Source: Pisaster brevispinus
Taxonomy: Eukaryota; Echinodermata; Asteroidea; Forcipulatida; Asteriidae
Length of the DNA stretch: 64,000 bases
Assembly (NCBI GenBank): GCA_023634235.1
Contig: JAMKCF010000012.1
Span: 5,004,329-5,068,328, forward strand
Reading direction: 5' to 3'
Part shown: piece after piece, positions 22,952 through 36,217 of the stretch
Layout of the letters: every line of letters begins with the position of its first letter
Numbering within the stretch: position 1 is the first letter of the stretch
Notes under the pieces: generated by a model
Database searches by the model: none
Told to the model about the DNA's origin: nothing
What the model saw: only the letters and a program-made list of their open reading frames with translations
Position numbers and translations under genes: made by a program

Positions 22952-25420
22952 TTAAAGTAAGAAAGCAAACTTTTTGGAGGACAGTTTTTTGAAGTGACAC
23001 TGGCATTATAAAAGTGTATTTGGGTGCCTAATGGTTGAATTTTTCATGTTATTTTGAGTTTACCACTGGTTTTTGCGCTACTGATTACTGAGCCTCACTG
23101 CTAGCAATTTGTGTGTGTTTTGTTTCTATTTATTTTGTGATGCTGCATCTTCTCTTTGGTCCATTTTGAAGTGTTGTCCCGCAAGACAGCCAGGCTACCA
23201 AACCTGAATAATTAGAAGCCTTTTGTAAATCCACTGGTCTCAGACTAGAGTCATTACCGCCCTCTGCATATTCTTGTATTTCGTTTCTAGTAGAGAAAAT
23301 ATCATACTCAGACATGCTTGACAGCTTTTTCCCCTAGAAAAAACTGCTGAGAAGTCCACACTGAAGTGTTTCATACTTTTTAATGCCTAGCATATGTCAC
23401 CGACAAACATATGCTATTCATATTGGTGGTGTTATTTTATGTACTATTTTTATGCTAGGTAGTAAATTATGTTGAATAATGACAAAGGCAAATTTTAATG
23501 GGACAAGGTGCTTTAACTTGTCTCTCATTCAAATTTAGCATCTTTGAGTCTTTATAGGTCCATCTAAAGATTTGTTTCTTCTTACTTCCTCTCGATACCA
23601 AAGTTGGTAGATTTTTCTCTCTTCCCCCACCCCCATCTGGTAAGACAAATTCCTGACTTGTTACTTGACATTGACTGCTGTCCCTGCTCTGGTCACAAGA
23701 CGTGACGATTGCTCAATGTGAGCTAGCAAGGACTGAGATTCCTACTGTGGGAGGCCAAGTATATGAGCAAGCGACCTGTGGGGTTGGGAATGACCTTACG
23801 GGCATCTGGCAGGTGGGTAGGAAGAGAGGGGGGAAAAAAGAAGAGAATTCATCTGAAATACTTTACAACAGGCCAGGCATGCTTTTAGCCTCAAAGCGTT
23901 CATCAGTATCAGCCATATTAAATTTGCCTGTCGGATTAGAAAGGTATAAAACAAACAGTTGAGCAACTTGGCGACTGCTTAGTATAATGTATGTCTTAAC
24001 ACTCCATACAAGAGGTAACATTTATGACTTCACCCCCCCCCCCCCCCCCGCCTTCCTAAAAGGTCACTTCTATTAGGAAATCCAGAGAATTTGTTGGAGT
24101 GGTATAAAGGTAAAAGACTTGGAGCATTTAGACCTCTGGAGGCCCAGCGAAGTTCAAGTTATGTCAGAAAAGGCATTCTTGATTTGAGAAACAAATTAAC
24201 ACTTTTAAAAAATACATCCTGACTCATGAAGGAAAACAATTGTGAAAAAAGCAAAATGTGCCCGCATCATCTGACAGTGACACCGCCTTGATAGTTACAG
24301 ATAGGTACAAGTACATCAGAAACCGGAATGCAACTCATTTTACCCCAAAAGGGGAAACTGCCTTCTCAGACACAAACTTTTTTACACTATTTGTTGTTTT
24401 TCATGGACCAAAAGCTACAAAAAACCAAGGAAATCAACTGCTCCACTCAGAAGTTTCATGCATGCTTGTATTTTTTTTTTTTTTTTTTAAAGGGTTCATT
24501 TGTTTTTTGCATAATTTGAGCAGGTCGTAAATACCTAGTGTGAGATTTCAATAAAAAGATATAAGCACAGAGAGATTAACACTAAATTACAGATGAGTCA
24601 ACGTATACCTGCATCTTGCGTTGTGTAATACCAGAAGACAATGTGAATAGATTATACAGACTAATTGCTTATTTCATGGCTGTACAACCATCTCCCCTTT
24701 AGTCTACCTCATCACCAGGTTTAGCCTCAGAGAAACTTGTAGCATTCGCTACTAATTTGATTGATGTACTGACAGCTTTTATAACCAGATCCATAAATTC
24801 CCTTCGGAAGTTGTTTCACTGCATTAATAACAAAATGGGAAAAAATAGTGCAGAGGTAGTGAGGAGCGAGTGAGAGAGAGGCAAAACAGCGCACAATCTA
24901 AGGACTCGTGTTTATGGGTGCTTAATGCACTTCTGCCGCGTCTCAATCTGGTGTCAGCAAGTTACAGCTTTTCTCGATGGCAATCGCCTGAAATGATGGA
25001 TTGCTGTGGCACGCTGGATTATGAAACTTTACATACATGGCTGGATGACTGAGCCAGCTGCAGAGCCGAGAAAAATTTACTTATTAATTTAATACTGAAC
25101 TCACGTGGGGAAGGGAGGGGGGGTGTTGAGACCCTTACATGTACATGTAGGTTAAGTTTAAATTTAAATGTAAACATAATATGAAGGTGGCAGCTTATTT
25201 ATTATCAGGGTGGTCTGCAGTTCATGCAATTATAACTAGATCAAAATACACCATGACAAGGTCTGTACTTGACTTTTACTCACAAAAACAAAACGGACTG
25301 CTTTGAACACTGCTTTGAACACATATTTCATATTATGTAAAAGCATTGTTGAACAACACGCCAACTTTGTTGTATTAAAAAATAGTGAAGAAATGTTCAG
25401 CTTTATACAGTGTCATGACT
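22952..25420. other. Non-coding stretch
   Basis: No exon recognised. Contains a C17 run (24033-24049) and a T run near 24471-24488. Short frames at 23702-23962 and 24870-25052 have normal complexity but match nothing I recognise. Confidence 0.5.
24033..24049. repeat. Poly-C run (17 nt)
   Basis: Uninterrupted C17. Confidence 0.95.
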
Positions 25421-25770
25421 CAAGGCTCGAAATTTACACTGGACCCGGCAGGCCTAAAGCCAGCGATTTAAGGATTGAGCCAGTAAAAAAACCATGACTG
25501 GACAAGTCTGGCGGTCTTGTGTTTTGGTTCAAATGTTGAATTTCAGTCTGATAAAAAAAAATCATTCATTTCTGTTGAGTATTGAGAAAACTTACCCGTA
25601 ATAAAAAATAAATGAGATAAATCTTCTCTTAGCGCTCGTTCAAATGAAAACAGTTCAAATGTGTAAACTGTATTTTCTTTTCTTTCATTTCAAATCTGGT
25701 CTTGTAGAAAGATTTGGCCCAGTAAACATTTTGAGCCACAATCCCTTCTGTCTTGTGGTACCCCTCCCCA
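25421..25770 (+). mobile_element. CAGGGCTCGAA-family element, copy A
   Basis: Begins caaggctcgaaatttacact and continues with ggcaggcctaaagccag and a block ending catgactggacaagtctgg, then cggtcttgtgtttt. Later it has 'ggtcttgtagaaa', 'ggcccagtaaac' and 'attttgagccacaa'. The same order recurs at 36218, 40262 and 44130. In the better copies the left CAGGG(C/T)T(C/T)(G/A)AA end mirrors the right TTCAAGCCCTG end, suggesting a hAT-like non-autonomous transposon (inference). The right terminus of this copy is degraded. Confidence 0.55.
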
Positions 25771-26029
25771 CAAGTCCATTACAGTGATTAGGGGGATAGA
25801 AACTGAAACACTGTGATGTTGCTACATACACCCAAGCTTAATCTTCACTGGTGATATTTTGATAAGTCCCCTGCAAGTCCTTGAAAACCACAGGTGTATG
25901 TTCAGCAGGGCGGGCACACCTTGGTTTCTTTGTTCCCATGCTGTACACAGGATGTAAAGTCAACTAAAGAAACGCTACAGCTCTACCTGCAGTAACATAC
26001 ACTCATGCATACCTCATACAATAACATCT

Positions 26030-26400
26030 AGATGTGCGGATTGTTTTTTCCTGCAGTACTCAGGAAAAGTGTAGACTGCTTTTCACACACCAGTGCAGGG
26101 TCAAATCCAAAATAGTATTCTTTATTTTGATCCAATAATTACATCTGTTTAATTGTTAAGGTACCCACTGCTAATTACAGCAGGATTTGAACTAGACTCT
26201 TGTCAAGGGAAAGCTAGGTGGGCTATTATTTGTAAGGCATCTGCTCTGAATTAGCAGGGGTCGTGGGTTCACATCCCACACAAGTAGTTTGCCAGTGGAC
26301 TTTTTTTCCCCGTAGGACTCACACATTGGTGTAGGGTAAAACCAGAGACTTGGTTGGATGAACATGCACTTACAGACCTCTAGTTATTACAATGGTCTAT
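26030..26400 (+). mobile_element. tRNA-like SINE remnant(s)
   Basis: A B-box-like GGTTCACATCC (26266-26276) sits in 'gtcgtgggttcacatcccac', preceded by 'ggtgggctatta...aaggcatctgctct', which looks like a decayed A-box/anticodon region. After it comes 'agtagtttgccagtggac', a T-rich stretch and 'actcacacattggtgtagggt'. A related wording, 'ttcacacaccagtgcagggtcaaatcc', occurs about 260 bp upstream (26083). On the opposite strand a B-box-like gttcaaatcctg lies near 26181-26192. The cluster therefore looks like two or more nested, decayed SINEs. Confidence 0.45.
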
Positions 26401-26414
26401 TACTTTTGAAATAA

Positions 26415-26665
26415 AAAGTTGCATCCACTTGAGGTGATCCCTCTGCTGCCGCTTCCTAGGTTGTATCGTAAACTTGGATGTGATCCCTGGCTATACGGCA
26501 GTTACAACATGTTGAATGGCTTCTGACTGGCACCCTGAAACAGGGAGACTGTCAACAATAGGGCTAGATGGCTCAGTTGGTGGTGCACCAGCATGTTAAT
26601 CCGAACGTTGCAGGTTCAAGTCCTTCTCTAGTCAATTTTTCTTTGCTCAACCCAAAATTAAGTAG
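26415..26665 (+). mobile_element. Composite repeat with internal tRNA-Lys/Ile-like module, copy 1
   Basis: A 5' module (about 26418-26535: ggtgatccct, ggttgtatcgtaaac, atccctggctatacggcag, ggcttctgactggcacc) precedes a tRNA-like module starting gggctagatggctcagttgg. That module has an A box at 26569-26580, an anticodon-arm region ...catgttaatccg, and B box GGTTCAAGTCC at 26613-26623. The 3' body is gtcaatttttctttgctcaa. The same three-part order is found inverted at 60300-60510. The anticodon region resembles tRNA-Lys or tRNA-Ile but acceptor pairing is poor, so it is not a working tRNA gene. Confidence 0.65.
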
Positions 26666-27635
26666 AGTTCAACTTATTATAAGTGGCTACCCTCAAGGAA
26701 AAAGATTAATTTTTGGAAAAGTGAAGTAATTTTCATCCTCTAGTTATCAATAAATCCACCATACAAACAACCTGTCAAAATTTCATCTAATATGGTATTC
26801 CTGCTTTTTCCTGGAATTTTGTTCACCTTTATGTGTTGCTTATTATGATTGCTGTAATCAAAATAAGGAAAGTAATTTGTGGGGGTCATCAAAGTTATTC
26901 CCTCAACCATCACATATTTCAAAGAGGAAATATTACTCCACACTAAAGCCTGGACCTCATGCACGTAATGTCATTTGAGTAGGGCATCCTCGGTCAGAGG
27001 TCAATAGAAGGTTGCTCATTGGTCCATCCTGTGCGCTGTACATGCACAGAAGTGTGCCTTCCATTGTTTGATCATTGTTTTTAACCACTAAGCTAGCTGT
27101 CAATGCATTATGGTCCAATGGTACTGGTAGATTGAAACTAAACACACCTAAACAAAATGTTTACACTTTTTTTTTTTACAAGCCCTGCATTTTTACTTTA
27201 AATGTTCGCTAGATAATTTGATCCCCAATGTGCATTTTGGGTTATTTTCTATCTAAACTACCCTACATTTAATCTTTATGCATAAGAAGAGATGAGTGCA
27301 TGATTACTACCCAACCATGACTACACACCCAAATTAGCGTTAACATGCAAATCCCCCAGCACTTTCTTTGACATAGAGCTCTCTAAATTGAGTTCCACAT
27401 CTAAAAATAGTACACATGGTTTCCATCAGCAATTCATGTTATTAATTTGGGAGCTCCATATTTATCCCGGTAGCCGGTCCGCTATCACAAAACAACAAAA
27501 TGATAAATACAAATATACTGCATCTGCACTCTAAAGAGACACCAAGCAAAAATGAATAGTTTTTTTTTTTTTTTTATGGCTTATTCTGTTGGCCCAATTT
27601 GAAAAACCCTACTGAAAATGGCATTGTATCCTTAG

Positions 27636-27790
27636 TTAAAGGTAGGGTAATAGATTGGTTGTCGTCAATGTAATGCCGATTTATAGGCCAAATTATCAAT
27701 AGAGACACGGTACAAGTCACCTGTGAAATTTTCAGCCGAACACAGTGCCTAGTTGTTGAGAAGACAGCAACAAAACACGGTATTTCCATC
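27636..27790 (+). repeat. Diverged dispersed repeat, copy 2 of a pair
   Basis: Starts ttaaaggtagggtaat and contains gtaatgccgatttatagg and aaattatcaatag, in the same order as 11151-11290. It also carries 'cctgtgaaattttcagc', reminiscent of the 'gaaattttcacaggtt' segment of the MITE at 8958-9322 read on the other strand. Confidence 0.45.
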
Positions 27791-27878
27791 AAGAGCCTCA
27801 AACCCATCCACGCTTAGCATGGTGACACGGGTACCAACCACAGTTCCGGCCGCAGCATTCACAAAACAGACACCACAG

Positions 27879-27930
27879 AAATTTGAATCTCCAAAACTAG
27901 CCTTGAGGTGAGTTTTGGAGATTCAAATTT
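27879..27930. repeat. Perfect 20-bp inverted repeat, 12-nt loop
   Basis: The left arm 27879-27898 (aaatttgaatctccaaaact) is the exact reverse complement of the right arm 27911-27930. The loop is agccttgaggtg. A (TTG)n microsatellite follows 26 bp later. A transcript would fold into a 20-bp stem. I recognise no known microRNA. Confidence 0.9.
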
Positions 27931-27956
27931 GTTGACATACTATTACTGGATTCTAA

Positions 27957-27981
27957 GTTGTTGTTGTTGTTGTTGTTGTTG
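27957..27981 (+). repeat. (TTG)n microsatellite
   Basis: About eight TTG triplets, ending in cagc. Confidence 0.95.
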
Positions 27982-27989
27982 CAGCAAAC

Positions 27990-30900
27990 AGCCGGCCTTG
28001 CCACGGCCGAAGTCAGTTTATGTGTAAGACACTCCCAGGTCCCCAATTTCACAGAGCTACTTTACTTTACAATTTTTCTACTGAGTGAAAAAACAGCAGG
28101 ATACCAGTAACAGATGGCGCGAATGAAATAGTATTTTGGCTGGTAATGTTCAGTTCTCATTTCGATTTGCTAAATCAAGATAACCACATTTACTCATAGT
28201 ATATAAATTCCATGACAAATCTTGAACCCCTATTTGCTGTGACAAACATGAGTGTGATAACCTGATTTGATGGACTTTTCCCATGTTGGTTGTATAACAT
28301 GATTATCAAAAGGATATAAATAAATGTACTCTTCCTACAACCAAGGATGTATCATACCTTTTAAAAAGATTATATCACCGCCCTGTTTTGGGGGAGGGGT
28401 TTTAAGGTTTCAGAGTTTTGCTTTATTTTGTGAGGGCAGGGAGGGGTGTTTGTTTGCAAATAGTCAGTTAAAGACTATCATAGATAAATAATCTTTAATG
28501 ACTTATTTATGTATCATTTGTTATTCAAAATTTGAAGGAACACATATTCAAACCTGATGATAATTGAGACATCCAACGATATTACTCTCTTTAAAATAAC
28601 TCTTTGTAGACTTTGTTTGGGTACGATCCAGAGCCTCATAATGAACGGCCGGCTATTTATCATTTCTCAGCGCTCACCAGGGGAACAATATAACTTGAAA
28701 AACACTGCAAATAGGTTTGAAATTCCAAACCCTTTCTATCTGTTACTGATATTTGTTGAGTTTCACACATTCAAAGGAAATCGATGCAGCTGAATCACTG
28801 AAAAACACAGTTTACCAGACACCCAACCCAAACCAATGGGAAATCAAATTAGCGGCAAATGTCTTTCAAATAGCAGCAGCCAGCACTGGCTTGCCATGGG
28901 CCAAGAGGTTGTTTTTTCAAGCCCAGCATTTTGGCTCTGAATATGACCTTGACCCCATGAGGATGATAGATATCAGTAAACACCTTACACTCACTGGAGA
29001 GACAGACTAATGCATTTTAGGGTTTACAGCCAGCCTTTGGGGGTGCAGCAGCGTCAGAGAAATTTGCAGGAAATTGCAAGTACGGAATCAATATTGCTCC
29101 CTCAAATACAACAATTAACAACAAACATTAACATGAAAGAGAAGGTAAATGACATTAACAAGGGATGTCCCAAACTAAAAATGGGATGTGATAGAGTTCT
29201 TTTCTTGACAAAAAATCTAGAGCCAGCAATGCACCAATAACAGGTTTAGGTAAACATAAAACTACTTCAAAAAGAAATTTCAACCCCGGAAACTAATTCA
29301 AATCCGACATTTACTTAACAATCTGCTGTGAGTGTGAAACTAACATTCTTAATTTCCGTTAAAAATATATGTTAAAAACTTGCTTACATCTCATGTTGTA
29401 AAATTTTCTATCGACTGAAAATGCAACTGTGCATCCCCGATACAGACTGGCGACAGAAATCCCCACTATCAACACCATCCCGAGTACTTCACCCACAGAA
29501 CACTTGAAGCTTGCTTTTCTGTCCTGCAGAAAAACTGACTTCATGTCCGCCTGTTTTTCATCAGTGAAGGGTTGTTTACAAGAAAACTGCTCCCAGAGTC
29601 CCAGAGTCCCAGAGTCTGACTGTTCTTCACCAAGTGAAAGTGGCCTCAGTGTCAGGTTGGTAGAGTGTGGGTTTACAACACTGCTACTACTGCACAACAG
29701 TTGGAGGGATATGGGGGGGGGCCCTCCAGGCAATGTTTAAAGTCTGGCAACAGAGCCCCCTGGTGTTGTGACCTCCGCATGACCTTGGAATGTGTTGACA
29801 GCAGGTCACATGAGCCCAGTTGGCGCTGTGACTTGCTCTGTTATTTATTTGTCTGTCTTTCACTATCCAATTGTCTGAGACGATGGAAGCAGTTTTCAAT
29901 ACATTATTATCCAAAATTGTTTCAACAAAGGACAGAGTTATGAAACTAGTGTTGGAACAAAACAAAACAGGAATTCCAAACTTTTGAAAGATAAGCTGAG
30001 TAGTTTTTCACACCCCCCAAACAAAAATAAGTTTTTTAAATTTTTTTTTTAACAACACACTCGTATTGTATTTCATAATAAGTGTATTTTCCCAAGCGGC
30101 ACTTTATTGTGGACTTCATCACATGTACAAATCAAAAGGCTGTGTAGTACAACAATTATAACATGCTACAACGACCCCTATCTTCTAAATGAATGGATGA
30201 CTTCCTAGGTGGCTGATCAGTGTGAATTGTGACCCTAAGCTCATCCAGCTGTTGTGGAATCCTATAAATCATGCTCAGCAACCTGCTGTGTGCCCATCCA
30301 TGCGAATCCCCTCCCAAATAATACAATGCCCAAAAGAACTCAGGCACTAAACTCTCTCCCATGGAAGACAAGAGAAGGAGCCAACCAGCCATGACTAAGA
30401 TGAGGGTATGACAGTACAGCAAACAGCGCTGACAAAAATCCAATCCAGTATTAAAGAGACCTTGAACTTAGCCCCCTGTACTTTTCCTGTCCTGATGGCT
30501 GTTTGCAGCGCACTTTCAATAGAGCATTTCACAAGGTGGGTTTTTCTCCCCCTGCTGCAGACCTCCTGGGCACAACTGAATAAAAAGCTCTGGTTGTTGA
30601 TTCAAAATCAATTGGGCCCCACTCTCATAGGCACATTGAAGGGGAAAAAAAGTCTACCTCTATTATTTATTTAATGCAACCACTCTGTTCCAACCCTGGG
30701 GGAATTGGCTGACCCAGACAGGGCTACTTGGCTCCTTAAATCACACAGTGCCCAGTTGTCAACAACTGAGTATATAAACTACTTAGGTTCCCAAAGTTCC
30801 CAGTTAATTTTGTGCAAATTGAAAACCCTTCTTAATGACCAGCGAACATTTTGAATGGAAACACGGGTTCTAGTGAGTGAGCAAGAATTGGTTTCTGTAT

Positions 30901-32452
30901 ATATTTGGTTGTCTATTTAAGATGACTTGATCGATTAAATCTTGAACCAGAGTAATAATAGTTGTAATAATTATGTGGTACTCCTGAATCTTTATTAGAC
31001 TGTTTATTAGAACAGAAAACCTTCAAATTAGTTTATCTTCTAAGGACAGTTAAATTGGGAGGGACATGTGGGTCACCTCACCTGCTCGCTGATGAAACTT
31101 TTTTTCCAACCACTTTCAAGGTAAATCTTAAAATTGCCACAATTACTGCATGTTCCACTTTTACAGGTGGCACTTGCAGACAAATCCAGACACAACTGAC
31201 CCCAAATAACCTTGAAGGTGTCAATCAGGAAAAACCACATGCACAACAAATAAGCCCTACTACATAGAGCAGTTCATACCTCAGACAAATGGACAAAAAA
31301 TAGCACATGCCATGCTACTCAGGAGCACAATGACGCACACAGTACAGCTTGCTACATGTGTACTGCGTGCATGGTTTAGGGGTCATCCACTGGCCACTAT
31401 CTGACACTAGGTGGCGCACTCATCAAAACACAGTCAACCTGTGTACATGAGAATACCCTGTTGATAAACACATTCAGGGATCAACTAAAAAAATTGCATT
31501 GATTTAGATAACAAGAAATGCCATTCAAACAGGACAAGCAACAGACTTCATTGTAATCTAGTCGACAAACCTTCCTCCTGATGGTGTTTATTCAATATTC
31601 TACAAGTTCTTGTGACATGACAAAATGTCATCAGAGCCAAACATTATCTGGAAACATGTGTTACATCAAAAGCAGAAAAAAAACTACAAATATTTCCTTG
31701 AAAAACATTTTCAGAAATGTCTCATACTAACACTAGATTTAAGTAAAAGTACAATTAAAGAGAAAATAACTGGACCAATAGATGCTCTTGTTACTTACTG
31801 AAAAAAGGTTCGTGTAAACACAATTAATATCAAAGCAAGCCTCGAATAGTCTAAACAATGATTTGATTTCAAAACAATGATTTAATTTCAACTTCCATTT
31901 AGTTATTACACTTTGAAATCAATGTTTCATCGTTAGACATACTTTGCATCTTAATTAAGGTAGATGTAACCAAGCCAAAGGTAGAGGGTTGAAAGAGGCT
32001 TGTTCCTTAATGGTATATTGTAATTTGAAAATCAGCATTTATGGCTGCCCAATACAATCAGGAAAAAGATAAAGGTCTATATTAACATGACCGAGATAAA
32101 CAACCAGAATCTTGGTCCCTTTGGAACCCCACCACTCACCCCCCTTTAACCCTGTTCATTCCCTCATTTAGCTGTTTTGCCATCTAGTATTAAATCCAAT
32201 AAGGCCAGTGCACTTTTTGGCTTATCTCTCCTCTGTGTAACAATCTATGTGGGACTGTGCCAGGTTTCCAAGCAATGCAGAGGAATGGTTTCCATTATAA
32301 ATTACCAGCAGTACCAGCCACTCTCCTAATGATTAGCTGATAACAGTGTATAATAAGGGAAATGATTACAATCATATGGGCAAGTCAGCTGCTGCAGTTT
32401 TTGAAAGGAGGTTATGTTCTCCTTTATTAGGACACGTTCCAAATGACAACCC
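27990..32452. other. Non-coding stretch
   Basis: No exon, RNA gene or clear mobile element seen. A 9-bp unit, cagagtccc, is tandemly repeated about three times at 29596-29617. Open frames at 28557-29010 and 30156-30443 are of ordinary composition but lack convincing splice-site pairs and family resemblance. Confidence 0.5.
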
Positions 32453-32626
32453 GGGCCCAATTTCAGAAAGCCTTCAAGCACAACAACTTGCCTAAGCTGA
32501 AACAGGTTACCAGCCGAAATTTCACGGACTTTAAATTGTTGCAACTGGTTCCAAACCCATTTTTGGCTTAGCAAAGACATTTTTTTAGCAGTATTTTCTG
32601 CATAACAGCTTTATATAACTGGGCCC
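32453..32626. mobile_element. GGGCCC-ended MITE
   Basis: The left end gggcccaatttcagaaag (from 32453) mirrors the right end, reverse-complemented gggcccagttatataaag (32626 inward). Both continue into '(a)agc..t.aagca'-type sequence, and the interior includes cctaagctgaaacaggttacc and ggcttagcaaag. Total 174 bp with no coding capacity. I recall an abundant echinoderm MITE with GGGCCCAATTTCATA ends. The terminal bases suggest a PIF/Harbinger-like source, but no clear target duplication is seen. Confidence 0.65.
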
Positions 32627-35600
32627 AGTTGGGGGTTGATCCCAGATCAGGATTATGATGGTTTTTAGTTTATATTCACTTCACACAGTTGAGTGTCTGA
32701 CAGTTCAATGCATTTCTAAAGGAGTGTTAGGTCAAATGCATTACATATGACATTACTTAGTTACTAAACACACTGCTGAAAGCAACTATAGTCTTCATTG
32801 TAACTGGGTACAAAGAAAGGCCACATAATCCTCTGGATTGAGGTCAAGCTAAGTCACTCAACACATGAAATCTAATCAAGATCTGCAAGGGCTTATGTGG
32901 ATATAAAATTGGAGTTCTTGTTCGTTTCACTGTACATGGCGAAAAGTGCTGTCTCTCAGAGAAGCAAGGCCATACAAATATAGCTCAATAGTTTAACAAG
33001 TACAACACCACAATGTAAGCTTCAGCAGTACACAACAGGAGAATTTGACAGCAATGTGCATGATTTAATAGATGATAACTTTAGTGCATGATCCAGCCTT
33101 TTTAAAAAACTGCTTATCAAAAAAGGGTGCTCCCTATGTAAACAAAACACTGTACAATCAAAAGAAAAGGTGGACCAGTTAGCCCATTGAGGTTAGTCTG
33201 TGGAAGTTTAAGGTTAGACATTTTTGTTATCAGTCTGCGAAAGGGAGGTCAAGTCATTCATTTCAGTCAGCTCTGGAACACCATGTCAGAGAGGGGGGAG
33301 CAGACATCGGATTAAGGTCACTCAGCTATAGAAGTTTCATTTCATCTTGTACGTATTTCAGAAATGACTGATTACGGGATGCTTGTCTGATATCTAGATG
33401 GAATGTTTTCAAGCCATTGGCATTCTAATTGATTAAGCACAAACAGACGTACACGTACGTGGACAGTCTTAGGTCAGACAGTGCGTATATTTTTAGCAGC
33501 TTTTCTCTTGAAGAGGATGCAAGCTTACCGAGTGAAAAGTTGAACTGCTAAAGCACCAGATCTTTTCAGAACCATCCAAGCTCATTAGAGATTTTATTAC
33601 ATGCTGTCAAGGCAAACCTTTAGTAAACCAAAAGTTTGAAGTCCTACTTGAAGCCCCAGTAGTTTACCGAGCACACCAGATCCTGTGATCTAGTACCTTG
33701 CGTTTCAATTGACTGCATTCAATTTACCCTGAACTCTCAGGCAGTCTACTTCCCAAGTATTATCATGTCAGTGAGCAATAAATTAAAAAAATCATCACAC
33801 CAAATGGACTTTGATCATGAATAATTAACTCAATGTATGTACTTAAAGCTCTCTACTCAAATAACACTTTTACCAGATATTGCAATTTTGCACGCACATC
33901 ATAAATAGACATTGTGTTTAAAGGGATAGCGCCTTATTGGTATTTTTTGTGGAAGATTTGATTTATTGCCTGCCATCCTCTAGCTTTTCAATAAACACAA
34001 CCTGTGAAAATTTTGCCAAAATATTTCATCGAGTTTCAGTGAACAATATGCTGTTTGGGTTCGTGTTGACACAGGACCTCCCCCAGTCGTGACCTAAATG
34101 ATCAAGTAATTGACGCTTTCTGGGGGATTTTGCGAATATTCATAAATGGTCTTATTTATTCTGATCACCGCAAAGAAATGCTGCATAGAATTTCCTGCGT
34201 TTGATGACCCGTCTCTCTCTCTCTCTCTAGCATAAGAAAGACACGCAGTCTCTATAAATAAGGGTGTGTGTGTTTTTCTCTCTACGGGCGAGGTCACTTT
34301 TGATTTCAATCAGAACCCTAATGCATCAGGGGATTTCTCATTACCACTACTTTGAACCACAGTATTGGAGAGAAGTATAGAGCTTTTTTTTTTTTCTATA
34401 TTTTTTTATTATTCATAAACCCCAATGCCACAAGCTGTCACAATGCAATTGTGAATGACTGCACAAATGCATCAAGCAGCAGGGCAGCATTGCTTTGTAG
34501 TGTATTTTTAATTCCAAGGTCGCCTTGCCCTTACACCACTGCTTATCATCAGTTCTCTCATGGAGCATCTACTGATGCTCAGTAGGAGCTGTCAGCGTAT
34601 GCAACATATGTATGCATGTACAACCATACAATGGTGGATGGAAGGATGGTAAACAAGTAAATACATCACTGCAAGGTATTAACCAGGGTCTGGAAATCTG
34701 ATGTTGAGATTAGCTGAAAAAGTCAATAACATGGCGTCCAAGTTGTTCAGTTCCAATAACTTTTACAACAAGTAAATGAAAGATCAAGCATGGCGACCAA
34801 ATTGCAAACAGGGCGTCCAGAAGACACGCAGACAACCCTCCGGCTAACACTTTGCATCTCTGTCTGGTTTCCAGATCTGCTTTTAGAAAACCATGAATGA
34901 AATCCAAGCTTCAATGGTACCAGCCTAACTGATCTTACATAGGCCGTGTCTGAATTGGCGGCTGCGGCTGTTGCTAAGAGTGTTGCTAAGGGCAGCCTAT
35001 GCTTCAGCATTTGATAACGAGGGCAATTAAGCCAAATCCGCAGCCACCATTTTTGAACATAGACCGCTCCAAAAATAGAAAACAATGTAATAAATTTCCA
35101 ATAGGAAAGAATGCACTTATTATGAGCTCCATAAAGAAACCTCAGCTATTAGCGGTAATTGTGTCTACAAAGTTAACCTTGGTGGTTTGATTAGTCAACT
35201 AATGCTTAATTTAGCAGTGCATGACTCTGTAATGATATTTCAATGCTTGAGAGAGTACAATGGACAACAGCGAAATCTCAATTATGCATTCAGCATTCAC
35301 TGTCAAATTACAGCATGTATCACCATACATTCCCAATGATTCAAATGGTAGGTACAAATGGGCTAAAAAATTCACATTCACTTTCCAAAAACTATTAGAA
35401 TCTCATTTCTAAGAACACCTTTGTAAGTTGAATGTTATCCTTACTAGAACATGTAGCAGAGTAAACAATGCTTTTGATTGAACTCCAGGTGAATACAATT
35501 ACAAAGCTAAATTTTTAGGTAACGTTGAACATTACTGTATGTGCCCAACCATCACAACAGAAGCAGAATAACGAGGGGAAACAGTGCATTATTGCCTGCG

Positions 35601-36217
35601 CCAATATACACATTCGGCACTGCCAAGATGTTTAACACTGACTAGTAGTTAGACTGTAAAGGTGAAAACCAAGTAAAAAGCACACCCCTGGATTTTGTTC
35701 TCCCCATCTGTGAGATGCAACTTCCTGAAAACAAGTGACTACAGGAAAGCCTAACCACCTGTGTTTCTCTACACCTTGTTCCTGGATTGTGACCTCATAT
35801 GAGAACTAACTAATCACAGGGGTTAGCAGTACACAGAGAAAGACAGTGCTGTATGGTACACTAAAAAAAATCATACATGTACACCAACGTTTCGCTGCAT
35901 GTGTGCATGCTCAACAGGCAAAGCAATGAGTTTTTAATCTTGCCTACTGCATGAATTTTACTGGCGTTGTAGACAACGTTTCTGGCAGCTCCTAGAACAA
36001 AACATGATCCAGAGTAGATATGACCATACCGCTACAAAGTCACTTTTATAAACAGTGTAATGTATTAACAGGCACAGCAGCGTACAAAGACTAGTACTCA
36101 GTATGTTCTGTATACTTTTACAAACCCTTTTGCTTGTGAGAAAGTTTGTTGAAATTGTAATTTGACCAACCTGTGTTCTTATATCCAAGATGGACATTGT
36201 TTGGACAGACCAATCTC
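32627..36217. other. Non-coding stretch
   Basis: No exon recognised. Contains a CT microsatellite (34212-34228). A TTAAAGGGATAGCGCC start at about 33918 is followed by 'cctgtgaaaattttgcc' (about 34000) and looks like a decayed MITE end. A possible transposon terminus starts aggccgtgtctgaattgg near 34939, with no partner end seen. Confidence 0.45.

Noticed and set aside
22333..22960. Open frames of 142 and 74 codons
   Set aside because: Most of the sequence is the SINE at 22591-22951, including its A and B boxes and poly-A tail.
23702..23830. Possible plus-strand exon ending ctggcag|gtgggt
   Set aside because: The donor is fair but no convincing acceptor with a pyrimidine tract lies at a matching position, and the peptide is unrecognised.
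24870..25052. 60-codon frame of normal complexity
   Set aside because: No splice context and no family resemblance. Length is within chance expectation for 64 kb.
26561..26631. Functional tRNA-Lys or tRNA-Ile gene
   Set aside because: The acceptor and anticodon stems do not pair well and the module recurs inside a repeat at 60300-60400.
34747..35085. 112-codon minus-strand frame with an Ala-rich stretch
   Set aside because: It overlaps a sequence starting aggccgtgtctgaattgg that looks like a transposon terminus. No protein family is evident.
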